A DNA stretch of 6,285 nucleotides, taken from NCBI GenBank assembly GCA_031287505.1, contig JAITSW010000012.1, positions 1-6,285 on the forward strand, written 5' to 3'. This document shows, in pieces, positions 1-5,542 of the stretch. How positions within the stretch are numbered: position 1 is the first letter of the stretch; every line of letters begins with the position of its first letter. Under the pieces are notes generated by a model that worked only from the letters and a program-made list of their open reading frames with translations, was not told the origin of the DNA and did not search any database. A program made the translations under genes and the position numbers. The stretch comes from Propionibacteriaceae bacterium. GTDB taxonomy: Bacteria > Actinomycetota > Actinomycetes > Propionibacteriales > Propionibacteriaceae.

Positions 1-1075
1 AACCGCCCTTCCCCCTCACAGTCACCTTGGCTGTGCCGATAGCCGTATTTGCCGAATAACTAACCGTGTAATGGGTGTTCAGCTTCAATGTCGTGCTGCC
101 AGCCTTAACGGAAACCGCCGGCTTCAGAGCGGAACCCGTCCAAGTCGTAGTCGCCGCTACCGCCGCAGACGTAATCACCTTCGGGGCAGGTGTCACCGTC
201 CCAGAAACTGAGAAGGAGAGCTTGTAACTATAAGCATCGAACTTCCTGTCTGCGGATTGGAAGACCGGTTGAGTGGATTCCTTCCAGACTCCGTTGCCGA
301 CGTGGACAAACTTCGAGGCGACACCAAGTTCCGTTCCGTTTGAATCCTTGAAAATCGACCAACCATTCGATGAAATGACTTGTGCCAATTGCGTTGGAGT
401 CGTGGGAAGACTCGAAACCGTCAGCGTACGAGTGACATCTTGAAGAAAGGCATTCCACTCAGATTGACCGCGAAGAGTGGGTGAAATACCTAATCCACTC
501 AGGTCAAAGAGTCCATTGTGACTGATATCCAAAGCCCTCAAGGCAGTGAGTTTGCTGAAGACTCCAGAGGGGAGCGTCAACAGGTTATTCCTCGGAAGTT
601 CCAACTCTTCCAGTTGAGTCAACTTATCGAACACTCCAGCTCGAAGATATGACAACTGGTTATTGCCCAAGAGTACGCCAGTCAAGCTGGTTAGATTATC
701 AAACTCTCCTATAGGTAACTCAGAAATCTGATTGTTGCTCAATACCAACGCCTTAAGTCCAGTCAGGTACCGAATGCCAGAGATAGAAACTATGCTCTTG
801 TTCGCCGCGTTTAGCGATGAGACCCTCGCAAGGTCTTCTAGTGTGACAGAAGTACAAGTGTCACACCCAAGTTCTGTTGCAACTACTGCGCGGAGATTTG
901 CATCAGGAAAGTACGCGCTCAGTGGTTCCGCAGCCTGTGCCGACGTAGCCACGCCACCCAACCCGGCGACCACCAACGCAGTGGCAACCGCGCTTGCCAA
1001 CGCGCATCTCAAGGGATGCCTCACGGTCGCTGCATTATCTGAACCGGTGCTCAGCCGTCTCGTAAAAGCTTTCAT
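1..1075 (-). CDS. Secreted leucine-rich-repeat surface protein with Ig-like repeat (5' part only; 3' end beyond window)
   Basis: Reading the minus strand from ATG at 1075-1073 gives 358 open codons that run off the window edge, so no stop is visible. Seen: a long positively charged N-region, a hydrophobic stretch at about residues 25-45 and an AQA|AE signal-peptidase site near residue 48. A FPDANLR segment (56-62) follows, of the kind that opens many bacterial LRR surface proteins. Three regular 24-residue leucine-rich repeats occupy about 107-130, 131-154 and 155-178, with a degenerate one before and one after. An unassigned stretch spans about 198-300. Residues 311-358 match the start of a bacterial Ig-like repeat (TG.ALKPAVSVK, YTVSYSANTAIGTAKVTV). 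The start is supported by GAGGG at 1088-1084, 8 nt upstream. A GTG at codon 18 would give a more ordinary signal peptide but has no clear ribosome site. Inferred role: extracellular adhesion or ligand binding; the partner is unknown and any wall anchor would lie outside the window. Confidence 0.88.
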   Translation of the reverse strand, partial: MKAFTRRLSTGSDNAATVRHPLRCALASAVATALVVAGLGGVATSAQAAEPLSAYFPDANLRAVVATELGCDTCTSVTLEDLARVSSLNAANKSIVSISGIRYLTGLKALVLSNNQISELPIGEFDNLTSLTGVLLGNNQLSYLRAGVFDKLTQLEELELPRNNLLTLPSGVFSKLTALRALDISHNGLFDLSGLGISPTLRGQSEWNAFLQDVTRTLTVSSLPTTPTQLAQVISSNGWSIFKDSNGTELGVASKFVHVGNGVWKESTQPVFQSADRKFDAYSYKLSFSVSGTVTPAPKVITSAAVAATTTWTGSALKPAVSVKAGSTTLKLNTHYTVSYSANTAIGTAKVTVRGKGG

Positions 1076-1108
1076 TCAACCCACCCTCTTGCCGAATAGA
1101 CACACGCC

Positions 1109-1138
1109 ACTTTACAGTGAGCGCCTGATGCTCATCAA
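1109..1138 (-). promoter_or_regulatory. Predicted promoter of the LRR surface-protein gene
   Basis: On the minus strand TTGATG (1138-1133) is followed, after an 18-bp spacer, by TAAAGT (1114-1109). Each hexamer matches the sigma-70 type consensus at 4 of 6 positions. A run of seven A (minus strand, 1161-1155) lies upstream of the -35, as an UP element might. The start codon would be about 27 nt below the expected transcription start. The -35 overlaps a small dyad, TGATG-CT-CATCA (1126-1137). This is inferred from sequence only. Confidence 0.4.
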
Positions 1139-1215
1139 ATCAGCGGCTTGACTCATTTTTTTGTCCTATAACCCCTGGAAAGCGCCGAGCTCGCCTACGC
1201 GAAGATGCGAAGGGC

Positions 1216-1248
1216 AAAAAGAAGGCCAGCCCGGACGGGCTGGCCTTC
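1216..1248 (-). terminator. Intrinsic terminator after rplQ
   Basis: Two perfect 12-nt arms (1221-1232 and 1237-1248) enclose a 4-nt loop. On the minus strand the stem GAAGGCCAGCCC / GGGCTGGCCTTC is followed directly by TTTTT (1220-1216). It starts 17 nt after the rplQ stop and so ends the alpha-operon transcript. On the plus strand the stem is not followed by a T run, so it should act on the minus strand only. Confidence 0.93.
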
Positions 1249-1264
1249 AAATATTAGCGAAGTA

Positions 1265-1816
1265 CTACTTCTCTTCGGCAGGAGCTTCAGCCGCAGTTAC
1301 CTCTTCGGCTGCTTCCTTGGCGTCCTCTTCCGTCGGGAAGGACTCTTCCGCGCTAGCCTCGGCCTCAGAAACTACCTCTTCAGCGGGTGCCTCTTCTTCG
1401 ATGACCTCGACAGGAGCTTCGACCTTGGCAGCCGGCTTCTTCTTGGCCTTCTTGACGACAGCCTCGGTGAGCACCTCGATGATGGCCATCGGGGCATTAT
1501 CGCCCTTGCGGGGGCCAATCTTGGTGATCCGGGTATAGCCGCCATCACGATCGGCAAGCTTGGGAGCAATCTCGGTGAAGAGCTTATGGACCACGCCCTT
1601 GTCGGTGACCGTCTTGAGGACGATACGGCGATTGTGTAAATCGCCGTTCTTAGCTTTCTGAATCAGACGATCAGCTAGCGGCTGTACCCGCTTTGCCTTT
1701 GCCTCAGTCGTGGTGATCTTCCCGTACTGGAACAACTGCGTGGCGAGATTGGCCAAGATGATCCGCTGATGCGACGGACTGCCGCCAAAGCGTGGGCCTT
1801 TAGTTGGTTTAGGCAT
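1265..1816 (-). CDS. rplQ: 50S ribosomal protein L17 (bL17) with long acidic C-terminal extension
   Basis: Structural protein of the large ribosomal subunit, 183 aa. Residues 1-120 are the conserved L17 core ([18 protein letters not shown] at the start, then [26 protein letters not shown] and GGYTRI). Bacterial L17 is usually near 120-130 aa, so about 60 residues are extra. The extra part is a short Lys-rich stretch (122-131) followed by a low-complexity tail with about 19 Glu among some 52 residues plus many Ala and Val. Such tails are known in actinobacterial L17 and are probably disordered. The start is supported by AGGAGA (1830-1825), 8 nt upstream. It is the last gene of the operon, 22 nt after rpoA and just before the terminator at 1216-1248. 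Confidence 0.97.
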   Translation of the reverse strand: MPKPTKGPRFGGSPSHQRIILANLATQLFQYGKITTTEAKAKRVQPLADRLIQKAKNGDLHNRRIVLKTVTDKGVVHKLFTEIAPKLADRDGGYTRITKIGPRKGDNAPMAIIEVLTEAVVKKAKKKPAAKVEAPVEVIEEEAPAEEVVSEAEASAEESFPTEEDAKEAAEEVTAAEAPAEEK

Positions 1817-1838
1817 TTTCGTTGTCTCCTATAGGGGA

Positions 1839-2843
1839 TCAGAACTGACCGGAGTAGTCGTCTGAACTGTCGTAGTTGCTGATAGCGGCAAGTGGATCAA
1901 AATCAGAGCCGCTGTCTTTGAGGGAAAGACCCATCTCGTGCAGACGCTGCTTGACCTCGTCAATCGACTTGGAGCCGAAGTTGCGAATGTCGAGCAAGTC
2001 TTGCTCGGAGCGGGAAATCAATTCGCCAACCGTGTGAATACCTTCACGCTTTAGGCAGTTGTAGGAACGCATGGTGAGCTTGAGGTCTTCGACCGGCAAA
2101 GCCAAATCGGTGGCCAGCTGCTCATCGACCGGGGACGGGCCAATCTCGATGCCTTCAGCCTCGATATTGAGCTCGCGGGCCAAACCGAAGATCTCTACCA
2201 GCGTCTTGCCAGCCGAGGCGACGGCGTCCCGAGGCCTGATCGAAGGCTTGGTCTCCACATCGACAATGAGCTTGTCGAAGTCGGTGCGCTGCTCTACGCG
2301 GGTAGCTTCCACCTTGTAGGTGACCTTCAACACCGGGGAGTAGATCGAATCGACCGGAATCCGTCCGATTTCGGCGTCCGGATTCTTGTTTTGCACGGAC
2401 GAGACATAGCCGCGTCCACGTTCGACGATCAACTCCATTTCGATGGAGCCATTCTCATTCAAGGTGGCAATGTGCAGTTCGGGATTGAGCACCTCGACTC
2501 CGGCGGGCGGAATGATATTCGCGGCGGTGACCTCGCCTGGGCCGGTGGCGCGCAGATACATCTGCACCGGCTCGTCCTCTTCAGAAGTGAGGACGAGGCC
2601 TTTGATGTTTAGAACGATTTCGGTAACATCCTCGACGATGCCTTCCAAAGTGGAAAACTCATGTTGGTTGCCCTCAATCTTGATGCTGGTAACAGCCGCG
2701 CCTGGAATTGCCGAGAGCAAGGTGCGGCGCAGCGAGTTGCCCAGGGTGTAGCCGAAACCCGGCTCCAAAGGCTCGATGACGAACTTGGAACGGAACTCGT
2801 CCACAACTTCTTCGCTCAGAATTGGGCGTTGTGCGATTAGCAT
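1839..2843 (-). CDS. rpoA: DNA-directed RNA polymerase subunit alpha
   Basis: Alpha subunit, 334 aa; its dimer scaffolds assembly of beta and beta' and its C-terminal domain contacts promoter UP elements and activators. Seen: the N-terminal domain (about 1-225) carries [18 protein letters not shown] (31-48), with Arg40 matching the assembly Arg45 of E. coli. A linker follows, then the C-terminal domain (about 245-310), where [14 protein letters not shown] keeps Arg259, Asn262 and Cys263, equivalent to the DNA-contacting Arg265, Asn268 and Cys269 of E. coli. NFGSKS (288-293) is the second helix-hairpin-helix motif. The last 24 residues are a short acidic tail, common in actinobacteria. The start has GAGAGGA (2857-2851), 7 nt upstream. 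It lies 45 nt after rpsD and 22 nt before rplQ. The sequence shows nothing unusual. Confidence 0.98.
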   Translation of the reverse strand: MLIAQRPILSEEVVDEFRSKFVIEPLEPGFGYTLGNSLRRTLLSAIPGAAVTSIKIEGNQHEFSTLEGIVEDVTEIVLNIKGLVLTSEEDEPVQMYLRATGPGEVTAANIIPPAGVEVLNPELHIATLNENGSIEMELIVERGRGYVSSVQNKNPDAEIGRIPVDSIYSPVLKVTYKVEATRVEQRTDFDKLIVDVETKPSIRPRDAVASAGKTLVEIFGLARELNIEAEGIEIGPSPVDEQLATDLALPVEDLKLTMRSYNCLKREGIHTVGELISRSEQDLLDIRNFGSKSIDEVKQRLHEMGLSLKDSGSDFDPLAAISNYDSSDDYSGQF

Positions 2844-2888
2844 TGTATTTTCCTCTCCGTCGCCCGCTATTTGACGACGATTAGATGG

Positions 2889-3494
2889 TTACTTGGAGTA
2901 AAGCTCAACGATTAGTTGCTCAGAAACATCGATGGTGATCTGCTCCCGGATGGGCAGCTGATGCACCAAAATGCGCATTTTGTTGGGGCGGACCGTCAAC
3001 CAAGCCGGGACTACCCGCTCGTGGTGAAGCTCGCGGGCCACCTCGAATGGGTAAATACCCACCGACTTGGGCTTGACGTCAATGATGTCGTAGGCGCTTA
3101 CCCTAAAGCTCGGGACGTTCACCGCCTTGCCATTGACCAAAAAGTGCCCGTGCGAGACCAACTGGCGAGCCTGGCGACGGGTGGAAGCGAAGCCTGCGCG
3201 GTAAATGACGTTGTCAAGACGGGATTCCAAGATGATGAGCAGATTGTCGCCGGTCTTGCCGGTAAGGCGCACAGCCTCTTCATAGTAGCGGCGGAACTGC
3301 TTCTCGAGCACGCCGTAGGTGTAACGGGCCTTCTGCTTCTCTTTGAGCTGCAGCAAATACTCGGATTCCTTGGTGCGTCCACGGCCGTGCACACCCGGGG
3401 GGTAGGCGCGACGTTCGAAAGCCTTGTCTCCACCGACGAGATCGGTGCCCAGACGGCGAGATTTCTTTGTGATTGGGCCGGTATAACGAGCCAT
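2889..3494 (-). CDS. rpsD: 30S ribosomal protein S4 (zinc-free form)
   Basis: S4, 201 aa, binds 16S rRNA early in assembly of the small subunit and in E. coli also represses its own operon. Seen: the N-terminal MARYTGPITKKSRRLGTDL, then the RTKESEYLLQLKEKQKARYTYGV block (40-62), then an S4 RNA-binding domain at about 91-155 (SRLDNVIYRAGF, ARQLVSHGHFLVNG), ending QLIVELYSK. There are no cysteines, so this is the C-minus form without the N-terminal zinc site. I chose ATG at 3494 because AGAGGA (3507-3502) lies 7 nt upstream and the family starts MARY. An in-frame ATG at 3545 would add 17 residues and overlap rpsK. It sits 20 nt after rpsK and 45 nt before rpoA. In several actinobacterial lineages rpsD lies elsewhere, so its presence here helps to place the organism. 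Confidence 0.97.
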   Translation of the reverse strand: MARYTGPITKKSRRLGTDLVGGDKAFERRAYPPGVHGRGRTKESEYLLQLKEKQKARYTYGVLEKQFRRYYEEAVRLTGKTGDNLLIILESRLDNVIYRAGFASTRRQARQLVSHGHFLVNGKAVNVPSFRVSAYDIIDVKPKSVGIYPFEVARELHHERVVPAWLTVRPNKMRILVHQLPIREQITIDVSEQLIVELYSK

Positions 3495-3514
3495 TATTTG
3501 ATCCTCTCTATCCC

Positions 3515-3922
3515 TTAGACGCGACGACGCTTCGGCGGGCGGCATCCATTGTGTGGGACGGGTGTCACGTCGGTGATCGGACCGATTTCCAAACCAGCAG
3601 CGCCCAGCGAACGGATGGCGGTCTCACGGCCAGAGCCCGGACCCTTGACAAAAACGTCCACGCGCTTCATGCCGTGTTCCATGGCGCGACGGGCAACAGC
3701 CTCGGCAGCCATGCCGGCAGCGAACGGAGTGGACTTGCGGGAGCCCTTGAAGCCGACAGTGCCGGCAGAGGCCCAGGCGATTACCGCACCCGATGGATCG
3801 GTAATCGAAATGATTGTGTTATTAAAGGTGCTTTTGATGTGTGCCTCACCGGCGACGACATTCTTCTTTTCTTTGCGACGCACCTTGGTCTTCGCGGTCT
3901 TGCCGCGGCCTGCAGTAGCCAT
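3515..3922 (-). CDS. rpsK: 30S ribosomal protein S11
   Basis: S11, 135 aa, is a platform protein of the small subunit that contacts 16S rRNA near the mRNA exit site. Seen: a basic N-terminal extension ([10 protein letters not shown], 11-20), then the conserved [18 protein letters not shown] (28-45), [14 protein letters not shown] (56-69) and [15 protein letters not shown] (92-106). The conserved C-terminus is [20 protein letters not shown] (116-135). Length and ends match the family. The ribosome site is GGAG (3934-3931), 8 nt before the ATG. It is 21 nt after rpsM and 20 nt before rpsD, so the three small-subunit genes are tightly packed and should be co-transcribed. Confidence 0.98.
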   Translation of the reverse strand: MATAGRGKTAKTKVRRKEKKNVVAGEAHIKSTFNNTIISITDPSGAVIAWASAGTVGFKGSRKSTPFAAGMAAEAVARRAMEHGMKRVDVFVKGPGSGRETAIRSLGAAGLEIGPITDVTPVPHNGCRPPKRRRV

Positions 3923-3943
3923 ATCTATATCTCCGTGCTATTC

Positions 3944-4318
3944 CTACTTGACTTTCTTCTTGCCTGCGACGGCCTTGCGCCTGCCCTTACGGGTGCGGGC
4001 GTTCGTCCGGGTGCGCTGACCGCGAACGGGAAGACCCGAACGATGACGGCGGCCTTGGTAGGAACCGATCTCAATCTTGCGGCGGATGTCGGCTGCGACG
4101 CTACGGCGAAGATCACCCTCGGTTTCGTAGTTGGCTTCGAGGTAATCGCGCAGCTTCACCAGCTGATCGTCGGTGAGTTGCTCGGTACGGATATCACCGC
4201 TGATACCGGTGGCTTTTAGCGTTTCCTGGGCTCGGGTGCGTCCGATCCCAAAGATGTAGGTAAGGGCGACCTCCAACCGCTTGTTGCGCGGCAGGTCTAC
4301 CCCAATGAGGCGTGCCAT
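3944..4318 (-). CDS. rpsM: 30S ribosomal protein S13
   Basis: S13, 124 aa, sits in the head of the 30S subunit and forms inter-subunit bridges with the 50S. Seen: [26 protein letters not shown] at the N-terminus, the helix-two-turn-helix region with [11 protein letters not shown] (24-34), and the basic [17 protein letters not shown] block (87-103). A Lys/Arg-rich tail reaches toward the P-site tRNA. The start has AGGAAA (4330-4325), 6 nt upstream. It follows rpmJ after an unusually long 208-nt spacer with several inverted repeats, one of them ending 9 nt before this ribosome site. It precedes rpsK by 21 nt. Confidence 0.98.
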   Translation of the reverse strand: MARLIGVDLPRNKRLEVALTYIFGIGRTRAQETLKATGISGDIRTEQLTDDQLVKLRDYLEANYETEGDLRRSVAADIRRKIEIGSYQGRRHRSGLPVRGQRTRTNARTRKGRRKAVAGKKKVK

Positions 4319-4526
4319 TAGGCGTTTCCTTTGCTATTTCAGGGTGCTTCTTACCCTGCGAAGGTGTCTGGCGTGAAGCGTCCCCAATTTGTCTTTTGGG
4401 CCCCGGCCTTCGCCCGGGGGTGTCCGTCCCCTCAATATGAGACGGTTGCTATCACGTTCTTTATTTGTTGCGAACGAGCCTTGGCTCGCCCGGTGTCCGC
4501 GTCCCGCTGAATCAACGAGCAGGCAT
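4319..4526 (-). promoter_or_regulatory. Long structured leader/spacer between rpmJ and rpsM
   Basis: This 208-nt non-coding spacer stands out in an operon whose other gaps are 20-73 nt. It contains three good inverted repeats: CGAGCC/GGCTCG (4475-4480 and 4483-4488), CCCCGG/CCGGGG (4401-4406 and 4414-4419, 7-nt loop) and CAGGGT/ACCCTG (4340-4345 and 4353-4358, 7-nt loop). None is followed by a T run on the minus strand, so they do not look like terminators. By analogy with the S4-binding leader before rpsM in E. coli, it may be a binding site for a ribosomal protein or a processing site; this is inference. No convincing promoter was seen. Confidence 0.4.
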
Positions 4527-4640
4527 TTAGCCCTGACGCTGCTTGTGGCGCGGGTTTTCGCAGATCACCATCACGCGACCGTGCCGGCGGATTACCTTGC
4601 ACTTGTCGCAGATTCGCTTGACGCTCGGCTGAACCTTCAT
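4527..4640 (-). CDS. rpmJ: 50S ribosomal protein L36 (zinc-ribbon form)
   Basis: L36 is a very small zinc-binding protein of the large subunit, 37 aa here, the usual length. Translated by hand from ATG at 4640 to TAA at 4529-4527, it begins [20 protein letters not shown] and ends NPRHKQRQG. Cys11, Cys14, Cys27 and His32 form the expected zinc site, so this is the C-plus form. The ribosome-binding site is weak: a purine-rich AAGAAG (4650-4645) only 4 nt before the start. The start codon also lies in the 3' arm of a perfect 7-bp inverted repeat (4638-4644 with 4657-4663). It follows infA by 73 nt, as is usual for this pair, and precedes rpsM by 208 nt. Confidence 0.96.
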   Translation of the reverse strand: MKVQPSVKRICDKCKVIRRHGRVMVICENPRHKQRQG

Positions 4641-4689
4641 CGAGCTTCTTTCTGCTCTCGATGGGCACAAGGATGTCCCCGAGCCCATC
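4638..4689 (-). promoter_or_regulatory. Two overlapping, mutually exclusive inverted repeats at the rpmJ start
   Basis: On the minus strand CATCGAG (4663-4657) can pair with CTCGATG (4644-4638), which contains the whole rpmJ start codon; the purine-rich ribosome site falls in the 12-nt loop. Upstream, GATGGGC (4689-4683) can pair with GCCCATC (4666-4660) across a 16-nt loop. Both stems need bases 4660-4663, so only one can form fully. The pairing is visible in the sequence; a role in translation control of rpmJ is inference. Confidence 0.35.
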
Positions 4690-4713
4690 TGTGGTGGATT
4701 ACTTATTGCGGTA

Positions 4714-4935
4714 TTACCGATGCCGGAAGACGATACGTCCGCGATTTAGATCATAAGGGGAGACTTCGACGACCACTTTGTCTTGCGGGATGATGCGGAT
4801 GTAGTGCTGCCGCATCCTACCGCTGATGGTCGCGAGGACTTTGTGCCCGTTGCTTAGCTCCACCCGGAACATTGCATTAGGCAAGGCTTCGACGACTGTG
4901 CCCTCTAACTCGAGAGCGCCCTCCTTCTTAGCCAT
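4714..4935 (-). CDS. infA: Translation initiation factor IF-1
   Basis: IF-1, 73 aa, a single S1-type OB-fold that binds the ribosomal A site during initiation and aids IF-2 and IF-3. Seen: [27 protein letters not shown] at the start, [27 protein letters not shown] in the middle and the usual RGRIVFRHR end. Length is typical of the family. The start is fixed by the conserved MAKK N-terminus. An AAGGAG box (4944-4939) precedes it, but with only 3 nt between GGAG and ATG, tighter than the other genes of this operon. It appears to be the first gene of the transcript: no minus-strand gene is visible in the next 600 nt upstream, where map, adk or secY is often found in related genomes. Confidence 0.97.
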   Translation of the reverse strand: MAKKEGALELEGTVVEALPNAMFRVELSNGHKVLATISGRMRQHYIRIIPQDKVVVEVSPYDLNRGRIVFRHR

Positions 4936-4964
4936 TTTCTCCTTATTGCTTCAGACGACACGCC

Positions 4965-4980
4965 TGACCTGCATAGGTCA
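4965..4980. promoter_or_regulatory. Inverted repeat TGACCT-N4-AGGTCA in the infA leader
   Basis: Two perfect 6-nt arms (4965-4970 and 4975-4980) flank a GCAT spacer. A second inverted repeat, TGCAT-N5-ATGCA (4970-4984), is nested in it, so two alternative pairings exist. It lies 30 nt upstream of the infA start, downstream of the possible promoter at 4992-5019. It could be an operator or an RNA hairpin in the leader; the sequence does not decide between them. Confidence 0.4.
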
Positions 4981-4991
4981 TGCAAGGGATC

Positions 4992-5019
4992 AGCTTACCC
5001 TGTGCGGCAATATCGCCAA
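4992..5019 (-). promoter_or_regulatory. Possible promoter of the infA-rplQ operon
   Basis: On the minus strand TTGGCG (5019-5014) and TAAGCT (4997-4992) are 16 bp apart and fit the loose TTGNNN / TANNNT pattern seen for actinobacterial housekeeping promoters. An imperfect dyad, GGCAATATCGCC (5006-5017), overlaps the -35. The match is modest and other positions are possible, so confidence is low. Confidence 0.25.
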
Positions 5020-5370
5020 AATCAGCGAGTTGAAATCGTTTACTCCTCAAAGAGCGCCTAGCCGTTGGCGAGTCTTAGTTTGTGTAGCGGGTAGGGCGGA
5101 GATCGGAGCCGTAAGCTGTAAGCCGTCCGCTGTGGATCGCAGAAAATCTCCGAGATGGCGGTGGGGCTCTTTGGCAGTTTCATCTAGACGATGGGCAAGC
5201 AGCGCAGTATCACCGAGGCCTTTACCGAAAAACCGAATGCGGGATGGCATCGGGTGGCAGCTCGAAACCTAAACCCAAACTGCGATATCCCGTGTCAAGC
5301 GCAAGACGAGCGAACAAAACACATGGGGCTTGACTTGGAACGGCGGCTGTACTTCATCGGCTCTCAAACG

Positions 5371-5394
5371 GCAGCCGCAGCCACGGCCACGGCA
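5371..5394. repeat. Short doubled hexamers in the infA-AraC intergenic region
   Basis: GCAGCC occurs twice in tandem (5371-5382), followed directly by ACGGCC and ACGGCA (5383-5394). ACGGCAG also recurs at 5368-5374 and 5389-5395. This is local low complexity with no evident function. Confidence 0.5.
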
Positions 5395-5542
5395 GACATA
5401 GCGATGGCCCAGTATCCGACAACTTGCCGTCTGCAAAAACGCGACTGCCGAGGGTGCTCGCAGCTTCGTACATGGAAAGCGAGGACGGGAAATTCTGGGA
5501 CGGTAGGCTCTTTTTATCGTTGACTACAAGGAAAGTGGTTTC

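Larger units (their letters stand above)
4936..5542. other. 607-nt intergenic region between divergent infA and the AraC-type gene; no gene recognised
   Basis: No reading frame here has a recognisable product or a good ribosome site. The longest, a 110-codon plus-strand frame at 5191-5523, resembles nothing I know and is low in complexity in its middle. The infA-proximal part holds a leader dyad (4965-4980) and a possible promoter (4992-5019). Further right are a doubled 7-mer, GTAAGCT GTAAGCC (5111-5124), and doubled hexamers (5371-5394). A perfect TTGACA on the minus strand (5298-5293) has no matching -10 at 16-18 bp. No tRNA or known structured RNA was seen. Confidence 0.6.

Noticed and set aside
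1148..1172. Plus-strand TTGACT ... TATAAC promoter look-alike
   Set aside because: The spacer is only 13 bp and no plus-strand gene follows.
732..1538. Plus-strand open frames opposite the LRR gene and rplQ, including a Ser/Ala-rich one
   Set aside because: They are antisense shadows; the Ser/Ala richness is the complement of the Glu/Ala tail of L17.
3495..3545. Upstream in-frame ATG that would lengthen S4 by 17 residues
   Set aside because: It overlaps the end of rpsK, has no better ribosome site, and the family starts MARYTG, which has its own AGAGGA box at the right distance.
4401..4419. GC-rich hairpin in the rpmJ-rpsM spacer as a terminator
   Set aside because: No T run follows on the minus strand, and termination here would cut off essential genes; a structural or regulatory role is more likely.
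4432..4668. 78-codon minus-strand frame covering rpmJ
   Set aside because: It is a frame-shifted shadow of rpmJ, which encodes the recognisable L36 with its zinc ligands.
5047..5250. 67-codon minus-strand open frame upstream of infA
   Set aside because: It does not resemble the end of map, adk or any protein I know, and in-frame stops close upstream limit it.
5293..5298. Perfect minus-strand TTGACA as an infA promoter
   Set aside because: No acceptable -10 lies 16-18 bp away; the nearest TANNNT is 21 bp downstream, and it is over 350 nt from infA.
5330..5355. Plus-strand TTGACT ... TACTTC as promoter of the AraC-type gene
   Set aside because: The spacer is about 14 bp and the -10 match is poor.
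5191..5523. 110-codon plus-strand open frame upstream of the AraC-type gene
   Set aside because: No recognisable motif, no clear ribosome site, a low-complexity Ala/Thr stretch, and odd composition; it looks like a chance frame.
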